23,091 nt of DNA from Lichtheimia corymbifera B2541 (Eukaryota; Mucoromycota; Mucoromycetes; Mucorales; Lichtheimiaceae): positions 1 to 23,091 of the forward strand of contig JNEU01001149.1 in assembly GCA_000697475.1 (NCBI GenBank), in the 5' to 3' direction. The first letter of the stretch is position 1. Each line of letters opens with the position of its first letter. The notes below the pieces were generated by a model that saw only the letters and a program-made list of their open reading frames with translations, made no database searches and had not been told where the DNA came from. Position numbers and translations under genes: made by a program. Positions 9,395 to 18,880 of this stretch are shown here, one piece after another.

Positions 9395-11444
9395 CTAATA
9401 ACGTCGATCGAATTGAACAAACATATTCTTTGCCTTGGTGAGACCCAATCCTTCAAGCATCAGCTTCTTCCTGTGAGGAGAATCTTGCGGCAAATCCCAT
9501 TCGTATTTACGCACTATACGTGTTTGTCATCCATTAGACACATAGATCGGCATATATCAGACTTGCCAATAATAACAACACTTACAGAGCATAGACAAAA
9601 CGACACGCTGCTCATCCATACTGAAATTCATTCCGATGCATACTCGACTACCCGAGCTAAAGGGAAGCCATGGCATTCCAGTAGTGGAGAGTTGGTCATA
9701 TTCGCCACCAGGACTGAATCTTTCGGGATCAAAGACTTCAGGGTCCTTCCACACAGTTGGGTTGTGATGCAATTGGTAGATATCAAGAGCAACAGATTGT
9801 CCCTTGGGAATGAATACGCCATCAAGGTCAGTGTCCTCAGTAGGCTTCCGAGCAAAGATGGCTGATGCAGGTGGATTCATACGCAAAGTCTACATATTGT
9901 GTGAGTAAGCATTACTGCATGTCGCTTTCCTCATGATGTTACCTCTTTGATGACCATATCAATATATGGTAATGATTTCACTTGCTCTGAATTAGGAATC
10001 ACGTCCTCTGGGTTGTCTCCAAGAACACGAATTGCTTCTTCTCTTGCCTTATCTTGAATATCCTGTGATATAAAATTACCCGTGTCAAACATACATGATG
10101 GTTGAGTCGTGTAGTAGAATTACCTTGTTCATAGCCATATAATAGACGGCAAAATTTAAGGCGTTTGCAGTTGTGTCATGTCCAGCAAGGAAGAAAACGC
10201 ATAGATTGCTCTATATAACAACAGAGGTTATCCATCACCCTCTCTCATTTGGCTCTCTTTTTTTATACCTTGAGCTCCTCATTTGTCATGACAGCTTCGC
10301 CGTCATGTTGCTGAGCTTCCAACATAAGCGTCAATAAATCCTTGTCGCGGTCATCAAGGGGCTGTTGATCGTTTTTGATTGTGCCTTCAAGTACTTGGCG
10401 TTTGTGGATAATGATTTCATCCAACTTGTTCAAAAACTTGGTAAGATCTTGATGAGCTTTACGGCGCTTTGGGAACAAGCGAAGCAAAGGCTCTTGATCC
10501 AACCATGTCAACATGAAAAAGACTGGGTTTCTTTGAGCAACTGTGAAGTCTCCATACATTTTGGTCCATTCATTGTTCTCGTCACCAATAGCATTGAAAT
10601 CAAAACCTTGTTTCAAACGTGTGAGTTGAGTTGGGCCACAAACCCAAAAATCATGCACTTACCGAATCCAGCCAATCCGATTGCATCCAATGTGATACGA
10701 GAGGTCATGTTGTGAAACTCAATGGGGCCCTTTGCTTGATCCATGGCATAGATCATCTTTTTCGTAAGCTTGCCAAATAGGTCAATGGGCATTGATCGGT
10801 GAAAAGCTGGATTGGCAACCTAATAAATTACGTGAGCCAATGGTCATTTATTACCATCTTATGTGTACCTTTCGATGCATTTTCCAGTCTTGGCCATTTA
10901 GCGTCAAAATATTGCCGGCACTAAAGATAAATCTGCCTCCCAATGTCTCTTTCCGCGATTTCGATACCGAGTCTTTTACAAACAAATCTGCAAAAGTAAA
11001 ACGTTGAGCTTCCCTTCTTCGGTCGCAATGGCATCTTTTTACCTGTCTTGAGAAGGAATTTCTTGGCAGACTCTGGTCGAGTGATACGCACATTCCATCC
11101 ATTTTGATCAAAACGCTATACACTAGATGATGAGCTGGGGGGATCATAAATACTACCCACATCCTACGTACCATATATAATCCGCTGGGACTTTTGTTGG
11201 CTACTGGCAATGTTATTCTTGCAAGCTCATCGATAGGCTTGCTAGTGAACAAGGCTTTTAGAATGCCAAAGAAGGGTGCTTGTGGAATACCACGTAGTTG
11301 ACGAGGTGGTCTGAATATCTTGTCATATGCCCAATAAAGGGTCAAAAGCCCGATAGCTGCTGAAATAGAGACACGCGCTTGTCGTTTGTGTGTTGTCAGG
11401 AATGGGAATACGTAGGTGTTATAAATGTTGAGTGCTTGATCCAT
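9395..11444 (-). CDS. Cytochrome P450 monooxygenase, membrane-anchored
   Basis: Heme-thiolate monooxygenase expected at the ER membrane with NADPH-P450 reductase; the substrate is not deducible. Exons (descending): 11444-11172, 11115-11043, 10987-10869, 10819-10663, 10606-10269, 10210-10124, 10062-9943, 9889-9586, 9513-9395 (1590 nt, 529 aa). Visible in order: a hydrophobic anchor (ISAAIGLLTLYWAYDKIF) and proline-rich hinge; the C-helix NGQDWKMHRK; the I-helix AGHDTT oxygen-activation motif; ExxR as KETLRMNPP, split by an intron; the PERF-like FDPERFSP; and the heme loop FSSGSRVCIG with the axial Cys. All key residues are present. An in-frame ATG at 11471 would add nine hydrophobic residues, so the start is uncertain. 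It may belong to a Mucoromycota-specific CYP family; that is a guess. Confidence 0.93.
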
Positions 11445-12571
11445 GGTGACGAAAAGTAGTAGAAAAACCAATGTTTGATTCCTGGAACCGTGGTAACAAA
11501 ATATGGATTATATATGCGAACAATAGCCATCACACTCGGAGAGCGGATCCAAGTTTAACCTTGCCGATAATGGTTCATGCAAGGAAGGAAGAGGTGCCGA
11601 AACCATTATTAGCCACATGCACTGCTGCGATATCCGGAGTAAATTGTCCCGTGTTGTTATGCAGATTGGCCACCACGTTACACGCTCAGCCATGACTCAA
11701 ATGCTTGAGAGGGATCAAATGAAAATATTCCCTACATCAAAGTTTGGATCATGATCACTTGCGTGTACCTTCCATAAAAGGGCCAATTGCACTAAAAAGT
11801 GTGTAGGGTCCTATAGCAGCTGTGAGTGTCTCATTCTTAACACACCAAGTCGTCGTGGTCGATGTCATATATATATTCGGACATTTATTGGGTTGGGCTG
11901 TGATAAGAATCAAAGGGTGGGGGAATGGGATAGCTAAGCCAAATCGTGTTCTATGAGTCAATCGGATTTGATAGTGATCCCTTGTGACACACACACAAAT
12001 CTTCCTTTCTTCTTCCTCACATCTACACGACCGTCGTTGATATATCCATGCGACCAAAGAGAACACTGGTTGTGAGGTATCCTTTACGGCGAAGAGAAAA
12101 CGATAGAGCAAGACGATCCGGATCCCCCACAGCAGCAAAGAGTCAGGTTGCCTGGGTCACTCCACCATCTTGCACATTGCAAATGCACACGTGTTGGACG
12201 CAATGGCCGTCGACATTTCAAGGGATAAACCATTGAACCAGCAACGCTAAAACATAAGGAACGTATCCATGACTTTTATGCATCGATCTACTGGCTCACT
12301 TTTTTGTGGTATACGTTGGATAACTCAATTGCATAATCAATATCTTTAGCTGGTCGCTTGCTTTATTAAGGATTGGTGGTCAAGACTGCAGGTGTCGAAG
12401 GAATGTGAAAGCACCACTACTACTACTTTTTCAATCATGATTTACTGAAGCCAACAAACGACGCCTGCATGATACGCCAAGAGCTTGCTACGCATATACT
12501 TTTATCATACGTTAGGTAGTAACTTGGTCCAAATAAACCTTGTATCCTATCGACATTATCCAATCCCTACA
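11445..12571. other. Long intergenic region between divergent genes
   Basis: 1.1 kb between the P450 start (minus strand) and the possible small gene at 12572 (plus strand), so presumably promoter sequence for both. A 127-codon minus-strand frame (11755-12138) exists but has no family signature. No tRNA-like cloverleaf or repeat was recognised. Confidence 0.5.
11692..11699 (+). promoter_or_regulatory. Candidate Gcn4/AP-1-type bZIP site
   Basis: ATGACTCA matches the core bZIP (Gcn4/AP-1) site and lies about 250 bp upstream of the P450 start. A match this short can occur by chance; there is no second copy nearby that I noticed. Confidence 0.25.
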
Positions 12572-13085
12572 ATGAATGCTATGTCTAGTGATGATGATGA
12601 TGGTACATGTTGCATACATCAATTCTCAGCGGAGTGGAGTCGGTGCTATAATTTGATAAAGACACTTCCTTTGACAAGTCAGAAGATGAGCTGCGACAAA
12701 GTACAAAGGCACAGCAATAGGAAGGAGGGGAGAGAAATGGATCAAACAAAGATAATGCAACTGGATGAATCATCCAAAGGGTTGATAAACAAAAAGGCAA
12801 TGCAGAAAAAGTCAGCTAACACAGGTCAAGTTTCTTTAACTGTGATGTTCGTCCTTGCACACGTCATTAATTACTGAGTTGATTGCAAAAATCGTCTCCT
12901 GACAACACAATGTGGATCCCGAAGCACGCGAGCTCATGTTTCACCATGCTTGGAAAAGGGGAAACAGGACCAATCAACGTAAAGCAAACAGAAGCGATCC
13001 ATCCAGGAACGCAATAGCAAGACTCCTAGCTTCTATTCTTGAATACATCCATAGCAATGATATACAGATAAAACAACACAAGTGA
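12572..13085 (+). CDS. Possible small protein of unknown function, two exons
   Basis: I do not recognise this gene. Exon 12572-12824 begins MNAMSSDDDDGTCC. Joined to 12925-13085 by a GT-AG intron (GTCAAG donor, weak; CCTGAC branch-like sequence; GAAG acceptor), it gives 414 nt, 137 aa, in frame. The second exon encodes a basic, helix-prone segment (RELMFHHAWKRGNRTNQRK) and ends NDIQIKQHK. The product is hydrophilic and lysine/arginine-rich, without signal peptide or membrane segment. The phase match across the intron is the main support. It could be a chance pair of frames, or part of a longer gene. Confidence 0.4.
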
Positions 13086-13422
13086 GGTATTTAATGATAA
13101 TTCTGTATAGAGGATAATGATGTTGGTTGTGGCTTATCCTTGGATGTGCACATGACAATTCCACTCCACTCGGGGCAAGTGCTTCGAATGTGTCTTCCCG
13201 CTCCCTCCCTTTCTCTTTTAGTGCTATCTTTTATTTGGTGTACACACACACGCACGCACACACACCCATACTTGTCTCTTTCACATAAACACACTTGGTC
13301 GGTATTACTGGGAACACCTCAATCGACAACATGAACAACCTAACACAGTAGACTTTGTGCTTGTAGAAGAGCTTCGTTTATTCTATACCAGCAGTACACC
13401 TATTTATACATTGGCTTGCATC
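13086..13422. other. Promoter/leader region of the Rrm4-like gene
   Basis: 337 bp between the possible small gene and the Rrm4-like start codon. It holds the AC microsatellite and pyrimidine-rich runs typical of fungal leaders. No coding region is supported here. Confidence 0.5.
13242..13266. repeat. (AC)n microsatellite
   Basis: Short ACACAC/CGCAC tract about 160 bp upstream of the RNA-binding protein gene, preceded by a C/T-rich stretch (13193-13225). It is probably within the promoter or 5' leader. Confidence 0.8.
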
Positions 13423-16202
13423 ATGACTGGAACTTCTTATTATCAGCCAATCGTTCGATTGCCAAAAAGCAACAGATCATCTATGCGCCCCAACAGCATC
13501 CGTCGAGAATCCTTGCTACAGCAGATTCCTTCCAGTAACTCATCACTTGACACCTTGGTTTCGAGCACGTTGCGTTTTTCCGGCTTGGGAGGTTCTATCA
13601 CTGAAGAGGCACTCGCCAGTATATTGCAAGCTTATGATCCCACTGAGTAAGTGTTCACTATTATGGATGGGGTAAAACAGGGTGTGAGAGGAGAGAGGAA
13701 AAACGCTATAGTCGAGGGGTGGTGAATGAGAAAGGGATCAGTTTTGGATACTGACAGCTGGATATTAGAGTCGTGATCCATGAGGATGGAGATAGTGGCT
13801 ACTTGCGATTTGCCAATGCGGATATAGGTAAAAAAAGATATTTCAATGATCGTAGAGTGGGAAGGTTGACATGTTGTTATAGCCGATCGAGTATACTCGC
13901 TTTACAATGGATTCGGATTCGAAAACAACGGCGGCAAGCTCCAATTTCATCTCGACGATGCATATGATCCAGAACCAAAGGGCCCCATTTTAGAAGTCAG
14001 TAATCTTCCCTTGAGCATCGACAATGACGGATTATACGATCTATTTCGTGGATTTGGACCACTCAGCTTATGCAAGTTGATTGTGAACGGCAAAGCTTTC
14101 CAAGGAGCAGCGTTTGTACAGTACTTTTCCCAAGATGACTCTAATGAAGCACAAAACATGCTTGTAAGTACTTGTTTTAAAAAAGGAGGAAATGGTATCT
14201 CATAGTCATTTATTACCATTGGATAGAATGGCCGATTAGTGGGCGATAACTCGATGTAAGTCCTTCTTTCCTATACATTACATATGCTTGAACAACTCGT
14301 TCTGATCCATTTCGAATAGTGTCATTGTTCCATTTTCACCAGTGCCAGTTCAATCACAAAAGAAGGTACTTTGAAAATCGGTTGTGAGTCCACGGATGAT
14401 GGATTAATGGAGTGGAATATTTTAAAATAGACACCAAGTCCTCAAGCTTCAGGATCTAGCAAGACTGAGTCTGGTTATGTGGATTACATGAATTTGTATA
14501 TCAAGAATCTGGAGCCCCACATCAACAATGAAGCTTTGTTTCAGCTATTCAAAAAGTTTGGACGGATCGTATCAGCCAGAGTGATGAGCAATCCAGCGAC
14601 GGGACAATCGAAGGGATATGGATTTGTGAGCTATGACAAGGCGGAGGAAGCTGCGGCTGCTTTACAAGAAATGAATGGCAAAGTACCACCACACGGAGTC
14701 AAGCCATTGATTGTCGCCTATCATGAACCCAAGAAACCACGCCAAGAGAAACAGGGGCAAAATAGAGCTGGAATGGCATCAGCAAGTAATTTCTCTTCCT
14801 CTGGTGGCATTCGTACCCCATCCGTGCCGGTGTCACGTCCCATGCCAGAGTATATCAACAATCATGCACCTGTTTCTTCCTTTGATCCCAATGTGGCCTT
14901 TACTACGCATGCATACGATATCAATGCACAACCAGCAAGGACCAACAGTAAGCTTTTATTAATAAGAGTGCAATATATACATGGTCGATTAATGGGTAAT
15001 TATTTTACAAGGACCCGCACAAATGAATGGCCTCGGAATAGACAACGTGGATCAAATTGCAATCAACATGAAGCCAAAACGCCCATCACCCCCACATTCA
15101 GTACATCGAAAGGTAAATAGCCATGCATTATTATATAGATTTACTCACATGTGCATGTGTATAGCTCTCTACAGCCGATTCAAGTTTAGCACAACCATTT
15201 TTGCGCCTCTCTCCACCTTTTTCAAGCTCGCCCATGTCAGGTGCAAGCAGTAATGGACCATCCCTTGCATCTTTGGCTTCAGGTGCCAACATTCAACCAC
15301 GACCTTATCCACATCAACCACAGCAACATCAATCAATGGAGCCAAGCAATGGTCGTCCAACACTGCGACGTAGAGGTTCTCTCGAATCAGTCAGCTCTGT
15401 TATGACAGAAAGCAGCGCTTCCATGCAACGACAAAGATTGGTAGATGCTGTAATGCGATGCGGAGATTATTCACAATCGGTCAATGATATCGTGGATATG
15501 TTGTTGACTCTGAAACGCAAGGAGCGTTCGCTATGCTTATTTAATCAAGATTTCCTACGTGAAAAGATCGAGCTGGCATTGATCGCTTTGGATACTTTCA
15601 ACGACGAAGAGCAAGAAGAGGAAGAAGAAGAGGAGGAAGAACAGCAGGGAAATACGCAAAACGTCCAACCTGAGCAGAGCGTGTAAGTAAACGTAAAGCA
15701 TATTTCGTTTTTTTTTTTGCAAGTAAATCTAATAGCTTGTAGACCTACTACTACCACCACCACGTCTAGACCAACAGCACCAGCACGCATGTCTAAAGCA
15801 ATACCAATCGTGGCACCTCCTCCTGAACCAAAAACGCCTATTTCGCCATCCACTCCCACCACAACCAACAACAAGACATCCACAAAGAGCAGCAGTAATA
15901 ACAGTGATCAAGTGAACGTTGATGAGATATTACAATCCCTCGAAGGAAAGCCTATCCATGAAAAGAAGCAGCAATTGGGCGATCGACTCTTTCCACTTGT
16001 CAAGGTATGCTATTAAAGGGGACGATAGATAGGGATATATGTGTTGACAAGGATGTTTCTATAGGCAACGGGTACCAAGCAGGCACCAAAGGTGACGATC
16101 AAGCTGTTGGATAGCATTGACTTGTACGAGCTGGCGCACTTGATGTACGATAAGAAGAAACTCAAGGAACGTGTGGATATCGCCTTTGCTTCATTGAAGT
16201 GA
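13423..16202 (+). CDS. Rrm4-like RNA-binding protein: three RRMs and two MLLE-type modules
   Basis: Exons: 13423-13646, 13769-13827, 13883-14163, 14227-14255, 14320-14365, 14431-14947, 15012-15112, 15165-15682, 15743-16004, 16065-16202 (2175 nt, 724 aa). RRM1 about 50-125 (LRFSGL, SGYLRF), RRM2 about 131-203 (LEVSNLP, GAAFVQYF), RRM3 about 234-312 (LYIKNL, KGYGFVSY). A Ser/Pro/Gln-rich spacer follows. Next is a first MLLE-like helical segment at about 511-562 (NDIVDMLLTLKRKERSLCL), then a Glu-rich run. The C-terminal PABC/MLLE domain spans about 660-724 (KQQLGDRLFPLV, TIKLLDSIDLYELAHLM). This order (RRM pair, third RRM, MLLE modules at the end) is that of Ustilago Rrm4, which carries mRNAs on moving endosomes by binding PAM2-like motifs of Upa1. 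Canonical Pab1 has four RRMs and one MLLE and fits less well. The transport role is inferred from family. Confidence 0.87.
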
Positions 16203-16588
16203 ATAACCTTTACTTATACCTGTTCTTGGATATCCTTTCCATTCAACCCTTTATCACTCCATCAGCTGTTTTCTTATCCATAGCAACAAGTCTTAATATA
16301 TGATGGATGTTGTGTGATGATGATTCTTTGTGTTACAACGTCATGCGATGTGAAATAAACCCAGAGTATCCCACAGTTTGACCATTTCCCTCTTTTTTAC
16401 TCTCCCCCATTCATGCTGGGACCGGACCCACGAGTAAGATTGCATTGATATCATTTTATTTCTTCTTTTTCACACCCCCAATTCAGAGAGACTTGAGACG
16501 AGACACTGCTCGACTATCACACTACTTGCAAGAGTGTCGTTCTTTTGCCAGCCTTCGAGTAAGCCCATGAAAGACCCAAGACGAAGCA
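16203..16588. other. Intergenic spacer between two plus-strand genes
   Basis: Holds the 3' untranslated region of the Rrm4-like gene, including an AATAAA at 16353-16358, and the promoter of the next gene, with C/T-rich runs around 16385-16410 and 16460-16480. No coding region was seen. Confidence 0.55.
16353..16358 (+). terminator. Candidate poly(A) signal of the Rrm4-like gene
   Basis: AATAAA about 150 bp after the stop codon at 16202, in the expected position for a fungal 3' end. It is a hexamer match only. Confidence 0.4.
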
Positions 16589-17424
16589 ATGCCCATTGAC
16601 AGATTACGTGTATGCATCTACGACCAGGGCTTCAAGCACTTTAATGTGTTCATGCGTGGCCGAGAAGAATTTCTTTTGTGTACACCTGCAAGCAAAGACA
16701 CGTTGTTCGATCCACGAGACGACCAGTTGAAGAAGGTAAGCCATCCATTGATGACTACAAGGAGATCACGTGGACGCTCAACCTATGCTATACATAATAG
16801 AGGCATCCAACTTGTACTGTGCTGCTGTTTACTGGATACGCAAGATATAAATGCCCTTACGTTTACGCAAGTAGCTTGCTGTGATGGGATGCAGCCTCTG
16901 TTTCAAGCATTTACCAGATTATGTAGTTTCGATCATACCCAGACCAAGATAACATGACACAATCAGACGATCCATTGACACTCAAGACAACGGATGATTG
17001 GCGTCGACAAGGTAAAAATAATAACCCATATTGATAGCGTCACTCAAGTAAATCTTTAGACGTTGCCTTATGGAAGATGGTGTTCGAAGTGTTGACCCTC
17101 GTCATGAAGAAACCTAGTCCACGCAACCCGTTCCAAGTCGACTTTCAATATATCGATAGCAGGCCTCCAGAGGAAGGGGCACTCTTATCCGCGTCGTTGT
17201 TGAATTTCTTGGAGACGATATGGCTGCAAGCTGATCCCAATCTAGAACAAGATCTGATTGATCAAGGTAATTTGTGGAAGGAGGGAAAAGATGGATCAAT
17301 TGGGTTGACACACATCCACAACAAAATAGTATATGAAGATATCAAAGCGCTACAATTGCGACATGTGGATCACGTCTATGAACATATCACGTCTGCTGGA
17401 AAAACGGATCAAAAGAGAGAATAA
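16589..17424 (+). CDS. Conserved-looking protein of unknown function, three exons
   Basis: I do not recognise the family. Exons: 16589-16735, 16927-17011, 17060-17424 (597 nt, 198 aa). The start MPIDRLRVCIYDQGFKHFN is followed by a mixed charged region, then a hydrophobic helix-like part (LWKMVFEVLTLVMKKP, LLNFLETIWLQADP) and a charged C-terminus ending TDQKRE. No signal peptide or membrane span is evident. The first intron (191 nt) is longer than the others here. It was placed at the TAG before TTTCGATC because that acceptor keeps phase 0 and avoids stops; a start at the in-frame ATG 16954 is an alternative. The gene converges on the minus-strand gene at 17703. Confidence 0.68.
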
Positions 17425-17702
17425 GCTTAGGTTTCATTCCTTGTCATTGTCATTAGCGTATTGAAGAGTAGGATTTAGGAATACTTGTATAAAAATATGG
17501 TTCTTGGATTGGATGTCATGGGAAGATTACTATATGTGTGAGGGTGACTTATATATATACTGGCCATCTACTTTATATATGCAAGAGGAGTTCGTGATCC
17601 GGCTGAGTAAACGAGTATGCTTAGGCTGATTCATGACGAGCGAGCGGTAAGGATCTAAAAGAGGTATCCAGGCAGCACCACGTGACCATGGCAACGCTTT
17701 GT

Positions 17703-18293
17703 TTAAAAGTATTCTTCTGGAAAGTCAACTACCCCTTGATTGGAATCAGCCTCATCTTGGTATTCTTCGAAGCCGACATTGCACAATGCTAGATTGACTG
17801 CAACCAAAGCAGCCGACTGTGTGGTACACTTGAAGGTATTCCTTGTTTCCCGGTCGACAAAGAGAACGGTATTATTGTTGATTGTCTCCTGATCGCATAT
17901 GGCATAGGTCATGTCATCGTAGTGGATGGATGCCATATAGGTATCCCGGTCAACATCACCGACAGAGTCTTCAACAAAGAACATTGCATTATGGAGATTG
18001 TATTTGGATCCACTGAGTCGCTCTCGTAATTCCGATGACATAGGAACCGATACGAAGCAGCAAATGCCATCCATATTTCCCATCTATCTTGTTTGTTGGA
18101 AACAGAAAAGCCAGTACGAATAAGTCCTTCCGCAGCCAACTCAATGTTAAAAATATGATGCTTCTTCTTTTCCGACCTCGTACAACATGGTGTACGCATG
18201 GGGCTTGTACGACATGCCAGTGTGTTGTGTGCGTGATGCGTCATGATAACGATGCATGAGAGTGTGCTCCTCCAAATCAAAGTAACGGATCAT
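17703..18293 (-). CDS. Protein of unknown function, probably two exons
   Basis: I do not recognise the family. The main exon 18083-17703 (126 codons plus stop) reads as a folded soluble domain (GICCFVSVPMSSELRERL, NAMFFVEDSVGDVDRDTYM, DRETRNTFKCTTQSAALVAV) with an acidic tail ending PEEYF. A 5' exon at 18293-18177 (39 codons, MIRYFDLEEHTLMHRY) joins it in phase 0 through a 93-nt intron with a GTCGGA donor and GATAG acceptor, giving 165 aa. The donor is weak, so the gene may start at 18083 instead. A perfect 14-bp palindrome overlaps the upstream start. The gene faces the plus-strand gene ending at 17424. Confidence 0.6.
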
Positions 18294-18303
18294 CACGTGA
18301 TGA
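18290..18303. promoter_or_regulatory. Perfect 14-bp palindrome with CACGTG (E-box) core
   Basis: TCATCACGTGATGA is its own reverse complement and contains TCACGTGA, the extended site bound by bHLH factors of the Cbf1/USF type. It overlaps the upstream candidate start codon of the gene at 17703-18293. If it is a promoter element, the downstream start at 18083 becomes more likely. Confidence 0.4.
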
Positions 18304-18880
18304 CTTTCAATAGGTCAACTTGGTTACATCGTCTCATCCATGTCAATTTTAATGCGTCGCCCACTATGTTGTAGGGACCACTTGAGATACATGTTACTTT
18401 TTTTCCTCCAATGTGCATATCCCTCATACACCATTGTCCCAGGCAACTTTACTATAATATATAGTATGTTTATTTTCAGGTTGTTTTCAGGGCCAAAAAA
18501 CCGGTTTTGTTTTTGGTCCTTGTTTTTTGTTTTTGGAGAGGGTGGAATTTTCCACCTTGTTTTCATGCAAGGTTGTTTATGTTTTCAAGGTGGTACAGGG
18601 TGGAAAAGTGAAGTAAACAGAGTGGAATTTTCCAGTTGCTTTAGATATAGCAGCTTCGGTATGAATGTCCATGCACGTCTTATTTCTCCCCAACTTTCAT
18701 GATGTCACTGCGGCCTACTCTCCTTGTCAACCCATTTTGTGTCGTAATAAAGAAAACTGCTGTAGCCAATGCTCTTTCATGTATATGTTACCGATTAGAA
18801 AAACACTCCAATCTGGTTGCGTTATAGCAATTCCAGTCAGCACCAATATAATCACCCTCTGAGTGTCAGTCGGCATAAAT
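18304..18880. other. Intergenic region with short inverted motif repeated
   Basis: T-rich sequence between the unknown gene and the repeat array. GTGGAATTTTCCAC occurs at 18542-18555 (hairpin-capable, arms GTGGAA/TTCCAC) and again with one change at 18622-18635. A 120-codon plus-strand frame (18340-18702) is Phe/Cys-rich and looks like a by-product of the T-rich composition. No gene is supported. Confidence 0.45.

Noticed and set aside
9236..9865. 209-codon plus-strand frame
   Set aside because: Antisense to the last two P450 exons, which carry the heme-binding loop and PERF motif; it has no features of its own.
11755..12138. 127-codon minus-strand frame in the intergenic region
   Set aside because: No recognisable domain, no supporting splice partner and odd composition. 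It could be real but nothing supports it.
13357..13422. Upstream extension of the Rrm4-like reading frame
   Set aside because: It has no ATG before 13423; the extension begins at a GTG, which is not a normal fungal start.
13423..16202. Canonical poly(A)-binding protein Pab1
   Set aside because: Only three RRMs, a divergent first RRM and a second MLLE-like module; the arrangement fits Rrm4 better.
18340..18702. 120-codon plus-strand frame
   Set aside because: Phe-, Cys- and Leu-rich because of T-rich DNA; it contains the hairpin motifs and no start-context or domain support.
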